Shown in pieces: positions 1-10,695 of a DNA stretch of 52,879 nucleotides. The stretch comes from Planctomycetota bacterium (GTDB lineage Bacteria; Planctomycetota; UBA8108; UBA1146): the NCBI GenBank assembly GCA_002711105.1, contig PAIH01000023.1, positions 1 through 52,879 of the forward strand, read 5' to 3'. Position numbers and translations under genes: made by a program. Below the pieces are notes generated by a model. That model saw nothing but the letters and a program-made list of their open reading frames with translations, did no database searches and was not told the origin of the DNA. Every line of letters starts with the position of its first letter. Position 1 is the stretch's first letter.

Positions 1-274
1 TGAAGGTCTCGACCGCATCCTGGTCGGCCAGCCAGTCGGCACCGCTGATGGTGTCGTAGCAGTGGTGATCGTGGCTGTCGCTTTCCTGGATCACCGCAGC
101 CGCTCCGCCTTCGGCGGAAACGGTGTGGGAACGCATCGGATAGATTTTGGAGATGACACCGACCGTTAGATCGGGGTTTTCCTCGCCGATGGCGATCGCC
201 GCGCGCAAGCCGGCACCGCCGCCTCCGACGATGAGGATGTCGTGACTGAGACAGGCGCTGTCGGCTCGGCTCAT
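1..274 (-). CDS. frdA: Fumarate reductase/succinate dehydrogenase flavoprotein subunit, N-terminal fragment (gene runs off left edge)
   Basis: Not in the ORF track. Reverse complement from ATG at 272-274 reads [94 protein letters not shown]-binding GGGGAG and [13 protein letters not shown] motifs; SD GGAGGAAA upstream. Confidence 0.9.
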   Translation of the reverse strand, partial: MSRADSACLSHDILIVGGGGAGLRAAIAIGEENPDLTVGVISKIYPMRSHTVSAEGGAAAVIQESDSHDHHCYDTISGADWLADQDAVETF

Positions 275-349
275 CGCGTATTTCCTCCGTTAAAAGTCAG
301 CCAAGAGAGGGGAACTCTAACCCAACCGATCCTGGATTTCACCTGATCC

Positions 350-3300
350 GTGGCAACCTGTTCTCAGGAAGTTCTTCCCTCCGAGCCATTTCCCCCCAAG
401 GATGACAGCGTTCCCAGCAGCGGGAGGTGCGCATTGTCAGGAAACACACCAGACCTGGATCCTGGCTCGTTTCTTCCACCACCGCGCGATTCGGAGCAAC
501 TCCAACGCGAGGAACTGGAGAAAATACCGGTCACTTCACTCGATCGAGCCATGTGGAATCTGCGCAGCATTCTGAAAACGATTGGTTCTGAACAAGAAGC
601 TCGAATCCTTGAAGCCCTGGTCACTGCTGCCGATCCGGATATTGCCCTCGGTGGTCTCGAGCGATTGCTGTGCGGATCACTCGGCTTCCCCGCTGCATTG
701 CTCGAACCGGAGCGACTCGAACGACTGATCCAGCTGGTCGGTGCGGGCGAACCGATGGTGGTACTGGCCGAAGGTAATTTGCTGGAGATCACTTCTCCTG
801 ACTTTACCGAATCGGAGCATGAGCGGCTGCAACCTCCCAATCTCGGCGGGGCCGATGAAACGACCCGAGCACGCGCTCTGACTCGCTGGCATCGCCGCGA
901 ACTGCTTCGCATCGTATGCGGTGAACTGCTGGGAAAACTCGATGTGGAGCAAACAGGAATCGCTCTCAGTGCTCTGGCCGATCAGACCGTTCGTAGTGCT
1001 CTCGATGTTCTGGGTGGTTCCGAGTTGTCGATCGCAATCGTTGCCCTGGGTAAATGGGGTGGTCGTGAACTGAACTTCTCCAGTGATATCGATCTTTACT
1101 TTCTGCGTGAGGATGACACACCCGCCGGTCCCTGCGAAACGGTGGCCCGTGGCATCCTTCGTTTACTCTCCGGTTACGGCGGCGCTTCACCCATCTATCG
1201 TACAGACCTACGTCTTCGTCCCGGAGGAACCACCGGTCCATTGGTACCCACGGTGAGTCAGGCCCGCGCCGAGTTCCATGCCGTTGCGGGAACCTGGGAG
1301 CGAATCGTTCACATTCGTAGCCGGGCGGTATACGACAACACCAGCGGACTTCCCGCTTTGCTTGCCGAAGTGGAGCACTTCGTATTCGAGCGTCCGTTTG
1401 ATCTGGAAGAGATCCGTCGTCTACAGAGTTGGAAAGAGGTACTCGAAAGCAGTCCCGCCGGCCAGGACTCTGCCGAACTCAAGGTAGGCTGGGGAGGAAT
1501 CCGGGATGTGGAATATCTGGTGCAGTTTCTGCAGCTCTTGCATGGCCAGGTTCACGAGTCGATCCGAGGTGGCAACATCTACCATGCCCTTCGAAGACTG
1601 GGAGCCATCGGAGCACTCACCCCATCCGAGTCAGCCAGAGTTCTTGATGGCTATCGGTTCCTGCGAAACGTCGAACACCACCGGATGCTCCAGCACCGAC
1701 GCCAGTCATTCAGCCTCCCCGACGATCCAGCACAGTTTCGGGCACTGGCTCGGTCTCTGGGTTTTTCCGACAGGGAAGCTCTGCAGGATGCGCTCGATAT
1801 CCGAAGACAACGAATCCGGAAAATCCTGGAAAGCCTGTTCTACGATCTGTTCAGAGACTACGGCGATGACCAGGCGGGGGAGATCCATGTCGTTCTGGCA
1901 TTCCAGCCGAAAGCAGAAGTCATCGATCGTGTCTTTGGCAACTATTCCTTCCGGGATCCGCGCAAAGCGTACCGCCTGTTGAGACGACTTGCGTTCCCCC
2001 GCCAGCCAGGTTTGCGCTCACCTCGAGCTCGACATTACCTGGCGGCTTTGTTTCCTGTGTTGCTCAAGGCGATCAGGTCCAGCCCCGATCCGGATCAGGC
2101 CGCCCTGATGTTTGTTCAATGCGTCGAGACTCTGGGTGCTCCGGCGATCTTCTACCAGCAACTCACTGAGCGACCGGAGACGTGCCAGATCTTCGTCGAT
2201 CTGTTCGGACGAAGTCGCTACCTGTCCGAATTACTGCTCAACCATCCGGGCGTACTCGATGAGATTGTCGACCGCGTCCGCACGGTGAGACCCGCCACAG
2301 AGCAATCGTTGCTCGAAGAACTGCGATCCTCTGTCGAAGGAATCGACAAGGAAGAGGATTTTCTGCTTCGCATTCACGAGTTTCGTGCTCTTCACTTCGT
2401 GCACATCGGAATTCTCGATCTCAGTGGCCGTTTGCCGCTCGATCGAGTTCTTCTGAATCTCTCCGCTGTCGCCAGGACGGTGTTGAAGGTGATCGATGAG
2501 AGAGCTCTCCAGCGGACTCAGGAACAACTCGGAACCCTGGTCACTGACGAAGGCAAGAAACCTGCGCGGCACTGTTTACTTGCCCAGGGACGTCTCGGTG
2601 GTAACGAGATGGGATATTCCAGTGATATCGATATGGTCCTGGTCCATGACGGTTCCGGATCCACCGCAGGCGGACACGATGCGAGAGATTTCTGGGCCGA
2701 GCACCTCAAGCAAGTGACCGAAATGCTCAGTCATCCAGGAACCGGAGGGCCGCTCTACAACGTCGATCTTCGATTGCGACCCGATGGGGCCGGAGGAGCT
2801 CTGGTCACTCGCTTCGATGAGTTCAAAGACTATTTCCTGGGAGATCGTTGTCAGCTGTGGGAGCACCAGGCGCTGGTACGTTTGAGTCCTGCAGCGGGAA
2901 ATGAGCTGCTGGGACAAGAAGTACTGACCTGGGTGCGACAAAACCTGGGCCGCGGAGTCGAATCTGCGCAGGTGATGACCGAGTTGAGCGAGATGCATGA
3001 GCGTCGTCGCCAGGCAGGCCGTGGCGAGGGAATCGACTTTCGTACTGGACCAGGAGGGTTGCTCGATATCGAATTCCTGATCCAGAGTCTCATCATCCGG
3101 CACCATGAAGAACATCCGGGCATTTTCCAGTCTCGAACCAGTCATTCCATTGAAGCACTGGAAGAGAGCTCTCTGCTCAATCGGAGTGAAGCGACTACAT
3201 TGCGCAACGCTTACCAATTCCTGCGGATGGTAGAGAATCGTCTTTCGATGATGCATCGCTCCAGTGTGAAGGCGGTATCCGAAGAAGATGAGAGCTTGCA

Positions 3301-3430
3301 TGATCTGGCACTTCGGATCGGCTTCGAGGGTTCGATGGCGGGCACTCCAAAGGAGCGACTCCGTGTTGAGATTGACCACCACACAACGCAGGTCAGGGAC
3401 ATTTGCCGGTCACATCGTTCTCGCGATTAA
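350..3430 (+). CDS. glnE: Glutamine synthetase adenylyltransferase/deadenylase (start GTG uncertain)
   Basis: 1026 aa with two GlnE nucleotidyltransferase signatures (GKWGGRELNFSSDIDLYFL and GRLGGNEMGYSSDIDMVLVHD) and two RPGGIRDIE-like segments (VGWGGIRDVEYLVQ, RTGPGGLLDIEFLIQ). Confidence 0.95.
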   Translation: MATCSQEVLPSEPFPPKDDSVPSSGRCALSGNTPDLDPGSFLPPPRDSEQLQREELEKIPVTSLDRAMWNLRSILKTIGSEQEARILEALVTAADPDIALGGLERLLCGSLGFPAALLEPERLERLIQLVGAGEPMVVLAEGNLLEITSPDFTESEHERLQPPNLGGADETTRARALTRWHRRELLRIVCGELLGKLDVEQTGIALSALADQTVRSALDVLGGSELSIAIVALGKWGGRELNFSSDIDLYFLREDDTPAGPCETVARGILRLLSGYGGASPIYRTDLRLRPGGTTGPLVPTVSQARAEFHAVAGTWERIVHIRSRAVYDNTSGLPALLAEVEHFVFERPFDLEEIRRLQSWKEVLESSPAGQDSAELKVGWGGIRDVEYLVQFLQLLHGQVHESIRGGNIYHALRRLGAIGALTPSESARVLDGYRFLRNVEHHRMLQHRRQSFSLPDDPAQFRALARSLGFSDREALQDALDIRRQRIRKILESLFYDLFRDYGDDQAGEIHVVLAFQPKAEVIDRVFGNYSFRDPRKAYRLLRRLAFPRQPGLRSPRARHYLAALFPVLLKAIRSSPDPDQAALMFVQCVETLGAPAIFYQQLTERPETCQIFVDLFGRSRYLSELLLNHPGVLDEIVDRVRTVRPATEQSLLEELRSSVEGIDKEEDFLLRIHEFRALHFVHIGILDLSGRLPLDRVLLNLSAVARTVLKVIDERALQRTQEQLGTLVTDEGKKPARHCLLAQGRLGGNEMGYSSDIDMVLVHDGSGSTAGGHDARDFWAEHLKQVTEMLSHPGTGGPLYNVDLRLRPDGAGGALVTRFDEFKDYFLGDRCQLWEHQALVRLSPAAGNELLGQEVLTWVRQNLGRGVESAQVMTELSEMHERRRQAGRGEGIDFRTGPGGLLDIEFLIQSLIIRHHEEHPGIFQSRTSHSIEALEESSLLNRSEATTLRNAYQFLRMVENRLSMMHRSSVKAVSEEDESLHDLALRIGFEGSMAGTPKERLRVEIDHHTTQVRDICRSHRSRD

Positions 3431-4488
3431 CCTCTGCCCTGCATCCACTGGTGTATCCGGGTCAGGCTGGGGTTGCCGCACCAGGATCTGGCCAGATCGT
3501 GCGATTGCATATCTTCAAATATTTCAAGTCGATGAGGTCTGAGCGGGTCGATCGATATCGGTAGGCAAGCCGCAACAGTTCGTGTTCCGGTCGAGTTGAC
3601 GATGAAATCGTAGCCGGGTGCAAAGGCGAAGACCGGTGTTCGCAAGTTTCTGGCCCTGGTTCGGGAAGCTGCCATGGCAGGTAACAACCGGGCTGCGAAA
3701 CAAAGCGGAATGCGGTGATTGTGATACGGATCCTTGCTGTGGAGCAGCGTTTCAGCTGGCGCGTTGCTGACATGTTTGGATGCCCAGCGTCCATCTCCTT
3801 CGAGAGAGAGGATTCGCAAGCACAGTCGTTGCAACGCTGCGATCGGTTTCAGAACAGTAAAAGACGAGAGTAACAACGCTTGTGCTGACACCAACTTTAG
3901 CAGCAGATCGTTATCCTGAGGTGGAGGGGCAAAAGCCGGTGCCGACAGAATCAATCCGGTCGGTGCCGATGTGAAATCTCGATCAATTCGACAGGCGGCG
4001 TGGAAACAGGCGAGGCCTCCCATACTGTGTCCCCATAAAAAATGAGGTCGGTCGGCATCGTTGCCATCGATGACGCTCCATGTTGCCAGCTTCTGTACCG
4101 TTTCGATGATCTGTTCAAAAGAGGTTCGGTAAAGAGCGGCGAGTTGCCAGGAGTTGTCTTCATCCGCTTCTTGCTGTTGATGCTCAGGGAACGATTGGAT
4201 GCGGTCCAGAATTTCGGTGGCATCTTTACCGCGCAGATAACTTTCGACGATAGCGAGGTGGGCACTACCTCCGCAGCCACCATGTCCAGGTAAATCGGGA
4301 ACCCTGCAGTTGTAACCGAGTGAGGCCAGTTGTCGCGCCACCGGCATCATCCGCCCAGCGTGTTCGCCGAGACCGTGAACGAGAATCACCTCGGAGTGTG
4401 CACTTCCAGAAGCAGGAGTGACTCGCCAGTGTGCTACCGGGAACTCGCGGTGCTCCAGAAGAGGTTCTCCGCGCGGACTGGTCACCAT
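3427..4488 (-). CDS. Alpha/beta hydrolase, lysophospholipase/monoacylglycerol lipase-like
   Basis: ILVHGLGEHAGRM and GHSMGG nucleophile elbow. ATG at 4488 has SD GGAGAG; the track ORF extends to TTG at 4518. Confidence 0.8.
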   Translation of the reverse strand: MVTSPRGEPLLEHREFPVAHWRVTPASGSAHSEVILVHGLGEHAGRMMPVARQLASLGYNCRVPDLPGHGGCGGSAHLAIVESYLRGKDATEILDRIQSFPEHQQQEADEDNSWQLAALYRTSFEQIIETVQKLATWSVIDGNDADRPHFLWGHSMGGLACFHAACRIDRDFTSAPTGLILSAPAFAPPPQDNDLLLKLVSAQALLLSSFTVLKPIAALQRLCLRILSLEGDGRWASKHVSNAPAETLLHSKDPYHNHRIPLCFAARLLPAMAASRTRARNLRTPVFAFAPGYDFIVNSTGTRTVAACLPISIDPLRPHRLEIFEDMQSHDLARSWCGNPSLTRIHQWMQGRG

Positions 4489-4514
4489 CTTCTTCTCTCC
4501 GGTGCGTAGATCTC

Positions 4515-5990
4515 TCAAGTGAGAAGATCGTGTATCACGTTGCCATGCACATCGGTGAGCCGGAAATCTCGGCCCTGATAGGGGAAAACCAATCGTTCAT
4601 GATCGACGCCAAGCAAGTGCAAGATGGTGGCGTTCAGATCGTGCACGTGAACGGGATCCTTGGTGATGTTGTAGGAGAAATCATCGGTTTCTCCATGAAC
4701 ATGGCCTTGTTTGATCCCGCCGCCGGCGAGGAAGATGCTGAAGCAGCGTGGGTGGTGATCACGTCCGTAGTCCTCCTTGGTGAGCGCGCCCTGGCAATAG
4801 ATGGTCCGGCCAAACTCTCCACCCCAGATCACCAGGGTATCTTCGAGCATCCCTCGCATTTCCAGATCCTTGATCAGGCCAGCAGTCGGTTGATCGACAT
4901 CGGAACACTGGCGTCGGATCGTCGATGGCAGTGCGCCGTGCTGGTCCCAGCCACGGTGATAGATCTGGATGAAGCGGACATCTCGCTCTGCCATCCTTCT
5001 CGCCAGCAGGCAACAAGAGGCGTATGTGCCGGACTTGTCGACTTCCGGCCCGTAGAGATCCTTGACATGTTGCGGCTCGTCGGAAGTGTCGACCAGTTCG
5101 GGAACCGAGGTTTGCATCCGGTAGGCCATCTCGTACTGGGCAATGCGAGCGCGGGTCTCGGGATCCCCGATCTTGTCCGCAGTAGCGCGGTTGAGATGAG
5201 CCAGACGGTCGAGCATCGATCTGCGTGTGGTTCTCTCGACTCCGGGCGGATCAGAGAGGTACAACACCGGATCGCCGACCGATCTCAGTGTCACTCCCTG
5301 GTATTCAGACGGCAGCATTCCCGCACCCCACAGCCGTTCAAACAGTGCCTGGGCTTCTTTTCGGCCGGTCCAGGTCGCCTGCATCACCATGAACGAGGGA
5401 AGACTGGCGTTGAGCGATCCGAGTCCGTAACTGAGCCAGGAACCGAGACTGGGTCGTCCAGGCTGCTGACTGCCAGTCTGGATGAAGGTCATCGCTGGAT
5501 CGTGGTTGATCGCCTCGGTGAACATCGATCGCACGATACAGATCTTGTCTGCGATGGAAGCGATGTTGGGAATCAACTCGCTCATCTCGGCGCCGGCGGG
5601 ACCGTACCGATCGAACTTGAAGATGCTGGGTGCAACCGGGAAGCGTGATTGTCCGCTGGTCATCGTCGTCAGGCGCTGACCTTTGCGGATCGAATCGGGT
5701 AGTTCCGTATCGTAGTACTCCTGCATCTTGGGTTTGTGGTCGAACAGATCGATCTGGGACGGGGCTCCCGACATGAACAGCGAGATGACTCTTTTCACCT
5801 TGGGCCGGAAGTGGGGTGTCGCGAGAATCCCTGGTCGGGCAAGGGTCTGGGTCGCATCGGATGCGAACAGAGGATTCCCACTCAACTGCGACAGTGCTGC
5901 CATACCGAGCGTCGATCCAATCGTGTGCAACGAGCGACCGAAGAACTGTCTACGCGTCTCCAGGATGTTCTGTTCCAGTTCTGGATTCAC
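4515..5990 (-). CDS. DUF1501 domain-containing protein
   Basis: [66 protein letters not shown]. Tat-like N-term TRRQFFGRS. Confidence 0.9.
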   Translation of the reverse strand: MNPELEQNILETRRQFFGRSLHTIGSTLGMAALSQLSGNPLFASDATQTLARPGILATPHFRPKVKRVISLFMSGAPSQIDLFDHKPKMQEYYDTELPDSIRKGQRLTTMTSGQSRFPVAPSIFKFDRYGPAGAEMSELIPNIASIADKICIVRSMFTEAINHDPAMTFIQTGSQQPGRPSLGSWLSYGLGSLNASLPSFMVMQATWTGRKEAQALFERLWGAGMLPSEYQGVTLRSVGDPVLYLSDPPGVERTTRRSMLDRLAHLNRATADKIGDPETRARIAQYEMAYRMQTSVPELVDTSDEPQHVKDLYGPEVDKSGTYASCCLLARRMAERDVRFIQIYHRGWDQHGALPSTIRRQCSDVDQPTAGLIKDLEMRGMLEDTLVIWGGEFGRTIYCQGALTKEDYGRDHHPRCFSIFLAGGGIKQGHVHGETDDFSYNITKDPVHVHDLNATILHLLGVDHERLVFPYQGRDFRLTDVHGNVIHDLLT

Positions 5991-5994
5991 CGGA

Positions 5995-8900
5995 CTATCC
6001 CTTCGTCACGATTTCATCGAGGTTGAGAACAAGATTGCAGATCAAAGTCCAGGCAGCATGTTCGGCGGGAGAAAAAGCTTCGCCTCGCGGAGAATCGCCG
6101 ACCGATAACAACTCCAGCGCTGCCGCTTCGTTTTCACCGTAATGAGCCCGAAGTTCAACAAGGAAGGATACCAGCTGTTCGCTTTCTTCTGCAGTCGGAA
6201 AGCGAGAGGTGGCGAGCCGCCAGAGGTGAGAGATTCGCTGGTCGTCATCGCCTTCGGGGAGATCCCGTTGCAGACGTTCGGCCAGATGTCTGGCGGTTTC
6301 GACGTACTGGACGTCGTTGAGTAACAACAATGCCTGCATCGGAGTGTTGGTTCGTTCACGGCGGACGACGCAGGTCTCCCGGTTGGGAGCATCGAGGATG
6401 GCGAGGTAGGGGGGTGGACTGGTGCGTTTCCAGAAGGTGTAGATGCTCCTGCGATAGAGGGCTTCTCCTTTATCCTTCTTGAACTTCACGGTGTTACTAC
6501 CGCTGTAGCCGACCGCTTTCCACAGTCCTTCCGGTTGGTAAGGCTTGACCCCCGGTCCACCCATCTTGTCGACCATCAAACCGGAGATGAAAAGTGCCTG
6601 GTCGCGGATCATCTCCGCATCCATGCGAAAGCGAGGTCCTCGCGCCAGAAGGCGGTTACTCGGATCGCGTTCCAGATCGATTTCAGTGAAGCGAGTCGAT
6701 TGGCAATACGTCTCGGTCATCATCAATGACCGGATGAAACTCTTGAGATCCCAACCCTCATCGACGAAGTCGCGAGCGAGCCAGTCGAGCAACTCGGGGT
6801 GGCTGGGCCATTCTCCCTGCGATCCGAAATCTTCTGCGGTACGAACGATGCCGGTTCCGAACAGCTGCTGCCAGATGCGGTTGACGGTGACGCGCGCCAG
6901 CAATGGATGCTGGGGATCGGTTAACCACCGCGCCAGCCCGAGTCGGTTCTTCGGCAAATCTTCAGGCATCGGTGGCAAGAAAGCAGGCACGTGCGGTTCG
7001 ATGGGATCTCCCATCGGCTGATCGTATTGCCCCCTGTTGAGCATGCGGGCAGGGCGTCGATCCATCCGTTCGGCGGCCACCAGGGTGGTTGGAATCTTGC
7101 CTTCGACGGTCGAGCGCTCCTTTTCCATCGCCTGGATCTCTTCGAGCAGCACGCTGTAGTCGGGACTGTGACGTTCACGGAACCAGCGACGGACCTTGAG
7201 GGCGTCCTTGTCGCTGCGTTGGTCGATGGCAGTACTGAGAAGCGGTTCGAGCTCCAGCTTCTCTCCATATCCGAGGAATCCGGCATCATCCCAGTAAACC
7301 TTGCCACCGAACTGGGTGAAGGCGAACCCATCGATGACGGCACCCGGTGCCAGGCCTACGTGGGATGCATCGACTTCCAGTCGCACCCACTGTCCTTTGG
7401 CCGGAAGCTCTCCCATCGGTCGATGGGCCACGACATCTACGCCGAGTCCGCCGAAGTTGATCAGGTCCTCACCCCAGAAGCCGCGATGGTCCCATGAGTT
7501 GTTGCTGTGGAACTGCAGCATCACCGTTTTGGCCGGCTGCTGCTCGTCGATCCAGATCCAGGCGTAGAAGCGATCCCCTTCGTGTACGGTGCGAGTACTC
7601 GTGGCGTCGTGGAAGTAGTGCTGGATGATTCGATCCGGGTCGACTTCTTGAAGATGACTACGTTCGCCGGAGTGCACAGGATGATCGGGACCGGTCACCC
7701 AGTTCCAGTCACGTTTGGCACCGTCGGTAGTGGTGACTCCACCGTTGTCCTGATGATCGTCGATCCAGGCCAGTTCCTCTGCATCGGGATGAGCTTGCTC
7801 GGCGAGCGCGAACCGCACCCTGCCGAAGGCATGTTGGGAGAACTGGCTCTCGAACAGGAACCGTACCGTCAGCCGCGCCATCCCCTCGGTGCCGAACGGT
7901 TCATCGCTGGAGAAGATGGCGGTGCGAGGCTCCTTGAGATCGAATCCCGATACTGCCCAACCCTTGTTGGTGGTGGTTACATCGCCATCTATGGCGGCGT
8001 TGACGGGGTAGCTTGGCTGTTCATGATCGGCCCAGGCTCCGGTGAAAGAGATGGAGACTGGATCGCCGATGGTGTTCATCTCCTGGTCGACGGCGACCAC
8101 CTGCGCCTGCAGTTCGCTCAGAACGACGTTGGAGTTGGGAGATCGCCCCGGTCCGGTGCCCGGCATCGACGGATCGAGTAGTCCCTCCAGTCGAAGAGCG
8201 TGGTAGGTGGCTCCATCGATCAGCGTGGTGAGGGTATAGGTGTCCTTGGCAGGGTTGGCACCGGTCGCCAGATGCGAACCGTCGGGCAGCGCCTCGAAGG
8301 ATGCACCACCGCTGGCGGTCAGTTGTTCTGGCGTGATGATCTGCCATCGCCTCGAGGTTTCGGCCCACTGCTGCTCGAAGACCTGTTGTGCCGCATCCAT
8401 TTCGGGATGAGGAGCATCTCGCCTTTTCTTGGCCGCGGCCAGATCCTCGGCGAGTTGACTCAACTGAGATGACTGCTGCTGCGTTGGCACCTTCACCACG
8501 GGGGCGTGCGCCTTGCCGTTGCCATCCATCTCGGCCTCGGTGGTGTTGTGGAAGAAGGAGTAAAGACCGTAGTACTCCTGCTGGGAGATGGGATCGAACT
8601 TGTGTTCATGGCACTGGGCGCAACCGGCGGTCAGGCCCAGAAATACCGTGGCAAAAGTGTTGGTCCGGTCGACCGAGTAGATCATCCGATACTCGTCGTT
8701 GATCGCACCGCCTTCGCTGGTGGTGGGGTGGGATCGGACGAAGCCACTGGCGACCTGGTCCTTGAGCTGTGCTTCCGGAAGCAGATCACCGGCGAGCTGC
8801 CCGATGACGAACTGGTCGAACGGCGGGTTGTCGTTGAACAATTCGATGACGCGATCCCGATAGGGCCACATCTCTCGGTAGTTGTCGAGGTGCAATCCAT

Positions 8901-9630
8901 GAGTGTCGGCGTAGCGGGCCGCATCGAGCCACACTCTTCCCCAGTGCTCACCGAAGCGGGGCGAAGAAAGAAGTCTCTCCAGCACCCGGTCCCAGGCACC
9001 AGGATTGGTATCGGCGCGGAAGGCATCCACTTCCTCGATGGTAGGAGGAAGACCGGTGAGATCGAAGGTAGCCCTGCGGATCAGTGTTTCCCGTGTGGCA
9101 CGTTCTTTCCAGGGGAGCTGTTCTTGCTCAAGACGCGCGCGGATGAAAGCGTCAATCGGTTGGCGCATCGAGTCCCCACTGACGGTGGGTGGGTCAGGTC
9201 GAGGCGGCGGTATCCAGGCCCAGTGTAGTTCGTACTTGGCTCCTTGTTCGATCCAGCGGACCAGTACTGCACGCTCCGACTTCGACAGGCTCTTGTGTGA
9301 TTCCGGGGGAGGCATCACATCGTCGGGATCTTGCGCATGGATTCTGCCGACCAACAAACTGTTCTCGATATCACCGGGAGTCACCGCAGCGGCCCCATCG
9401 CGATCTCGATAGGCGTCCTCGGCATTATCGAGCCGTAGCCCCGCCTTGCGTGCTGCAGAATCGGGACCATGACAGGCAAAACACTTGCTCGAGAGGATGG
9501 GACGGATGTCTTGATTGTAGAAGACCGGTGTCGGCTCTTCGTTTGCGTCAGAAGGGTTGAATGGCACGCCTTCGCTGGTAGCCAGAAGAGTGAGCATGAG
9601 CATGCTCAAAATGGGTGTGCCAGGCAGCAT
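5995..9630 (-). CDS. PSCyt1 (planctomycete cytochrome C)-DUF1549-DUF1553 secreted protein
   Basis: CFACHG haem-binding motif, [46 protein letters not shown] (DUF1549), [36 protein letters not shown] (DUF1553). ATG at 9630 with SD GGGAGGAC and signal peptide. Confidence 0.92.
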   Translation of the reverse strand: MLPGTPILSMLMLTLLATSEGVPFNPSDANEEPTPVFYNQDIRPILSSKCFACHGPDSAARKAGLRLDNAEDAYRDRDGAAAVTPGDIENSLLVGRIHAQDPDDVMPPPESHKSLSKSERAVLVRWIEQGAKYELHWAWIPPPRPDPPTVSGDSMRQPIDAFIRARLEQEQLPWKERATRETLIRRATFDLTGLPPTIEEVDAFRADTNPGAWDRVLERLLSSPRFGEHWGRVWLDAARYADTHGLHLDNYREMWPYRDRVIELFNDNPPFDQFVIGQLAGDLLPEAQLKDQVASGFVRSHPTTSEGGAINDEYRMIYSVDRTNTFATVFLGLTAGCAQCHEHKFDPISQQEYYGLYSFFHNTTEAEMDGNGKAHAPVVKVPTQQQSSQLSQLAEDLAAAKKRRDAPHPEMDAAQQVFEQQWAETSRRWQIITPEQLTASGGASFEALPDGSHLATGANPAKDTYTLTTLIDGATYHALRLEGLLDPSMPGTGPGRSPNSNVVLSELQAQVVAVDQEMNTIGDPVSISFTGAWADHEQPSYPVNAAIDGDVTTTNKGWAVSGFDLKEPRTAIFSSDEPFGTEGMARLTVRFLFESQFSQHAFGRVRFALAEQAHPDAEELAWIDDHQDNGGVTTTDGAKRDWNWVTGPDHPVHSGERSHLQEVDPDRIIQHYFHDATSTRTVHEGDRFYAWIWIDEQQPAKTVMLQFHSNNSWDHRGFWGEDLINFGGLGVDVVAHRPMGELPAKGQWVRLEVDASHVGLAPGAVIDGFAFTQFGGKVYWDDAGFLGYGEKLELEPLLSTAIDQRSDKDALKVRRWFRERHSPDYSVLLEEIQAMEKERSTVEGKIPTTLVAAERMDRRPARMLNRGQYDQPMGDPIEPHVPAFLPPMPEDLPKNRLGLARWLTDPQHPLLARVTVNRIWQQLFGTGIVRTAEDFGSQGEWPSHPELLDWLARDFVDEGWDLKSFIRSLMMTETYCQSTRFTEIDLERDPSNRLLARGPRFRMDAEMIRDQALFISGLMVDKMGGPGVKPYQPEGLWKAVGYSGSNTVKFKKDKGEALYRRSIYTFWKRTSPPPYLAILDAPNRETCVVRRERTNTPMQALLLLNDVQYVETARHLAERLQRDLPEGDDDQRISHLWRLATSRFPTAEESEQLVSFLVELRAHYGENEAAALELLSVGDSPRGEAFSPAEHAAWTLICNLVLNLDEIVTKG

Positions 9631-9879
9631 CGAGTCCTCCCGGGTGGAAGGGGCGTGGATCAGGGAATGGCCTGATTCCAACTGGCCACGACTTCCAGGT
9701 GATATCTGCGGCCATTATCGCATGCAGAAATGTGGCGGCCAAGCAGCGCGGAGCTGAGGGCGGGTTCCGAGGCCCGAAACCGTGTCGTATCCTGACGGAA
9801 CTTCGTTTTGTCCCCAGGGCCTCAGTTGCTGGGTTTCCGGGAGATTGTTCACCGATTCGGATTGCAGGAGGTACCCCCG

Positions 9880-10695
9880 ATGATACGAATATGCTGTGCC
9901 AGCTTGATGCTACTTTTGCTGTTCACGATGTCGGTTGCCGCTATCCAAGATGGTGATCGTCCCGGTTATCGCGACACCCCACTCATTCCCGGGCAGAAGT
10001 GGAGAGTCCATGACTCGGAGCGGCCCTGGCCGGTCGTGGTCGATCCGGGTGCCGGAAACCTGCCAGTTCCTGCGCCAAAAGATGCCATCGTCTTGCTCGG
10101 TAAGGGCGATCTCTCGGCATGGACCAGTGGTGGCCAGAAAGCACGCTGGGCCCAAGTCGATGGGGCGATCGAGGCGCGACCTGGTTCCGGCAACATCACG
10201 ACAAAAGAATCATTCGGTGATATGCAACTTCACATCGAATTTCGCACCCCCCCGGAGGTGAAAGGAAATTCTCAGGGACGAGGCAATTCGGGAGTCTTCC
10301 TGATGAATCGCTACGAGGTGCAAGTTCTCGATTCGTACCAGAACCCGACCTATCCAGACGGACAGTGCGCGGCCTTCTACGGTCAATGGCCACCGATGGT
10401 CAATGTTTGCCGTGGACCTGGAGAGTGGCAGTCGTTTGACATCTTCTTCACCGCTCCTCGTTTTGCAGACGACGGAACTCTGGCCTCGCCTGCACGAGCG
10501 ACTGTGGTTCACAATGGCGTTTTGGTTCACAATTGCCGCGAATTTCTCGGTCCTACTTCTCATCGATCGAAGCCCTCCTATTCGAAACACGCCCCGACGG
10601 GTCCGATCAGCTTGCAGGATCATGGAAATCCGATCCGGTTCCGTAACATCTGGGTCCGTCCTCTCGACGAAGGAGGGGAGAAGGGCTCGCAGTGA
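9880..10695 (+). CDS. DUF1080 (3-keto-disaccharide hydrolase-like) secreted protein
   Basis: ATG at 9880 after SD GCAGGAGG, signal peptide MIRICCASLMLLLLFTMSVAA. FGDMQLHIEFRTPPEVKGNSQGRGNSGVFLMNRYEVQVLDSYQNPTYPDGQCAAFYGQ is typical DUF1080. Confidence 0.9.
   Translation: MIRICCASLMLLLLFTMSVAAIQDGDRPGYRDTPLIPGQKWRVHDSERPWPVVVDPGAGNLPVPAPKDAIVLLGKGDLSAWTSGGQKARWAQVDGAIEARPGSGNITTKESFGDMQLHIEFRTPPEVKGNSQGRGNSGVFLMNRYEVQVLDSYQNPTYPDGQCAAFYGQWPPMVNVCRGPGEWQSFDIFFTAPRFADDGTLASPARATVVHNGVLVHNCREFLGPTSHRSKPSYSKHAPTGPISLQDHGNPIRFRNIWVRPLDEGGEKGSQ

Noticed and set aside
4431-5648. 405-aa + strand ORF opposite the DUF1501 gene
   Set aside because: Antisense shadow ORF: the opposite frame is a clear DUF1501 protein and this translation shows no recognisable domain.
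7507-8181. 224-aa + strand ORF (and others at 8506-9228, 6991-7497)
   Set aside because: Antisense to the PSCyt1/DUF1549/DUF1553 gene; high-GC shadow ORFs.
5995-9630. DUF1501 plus PSCyt1/DUF1549/DUF1553 pair as novel system
   Set aside because: This pairing is a very common paralogous gene pair in Planctomycetes; ordinary for the phylum.
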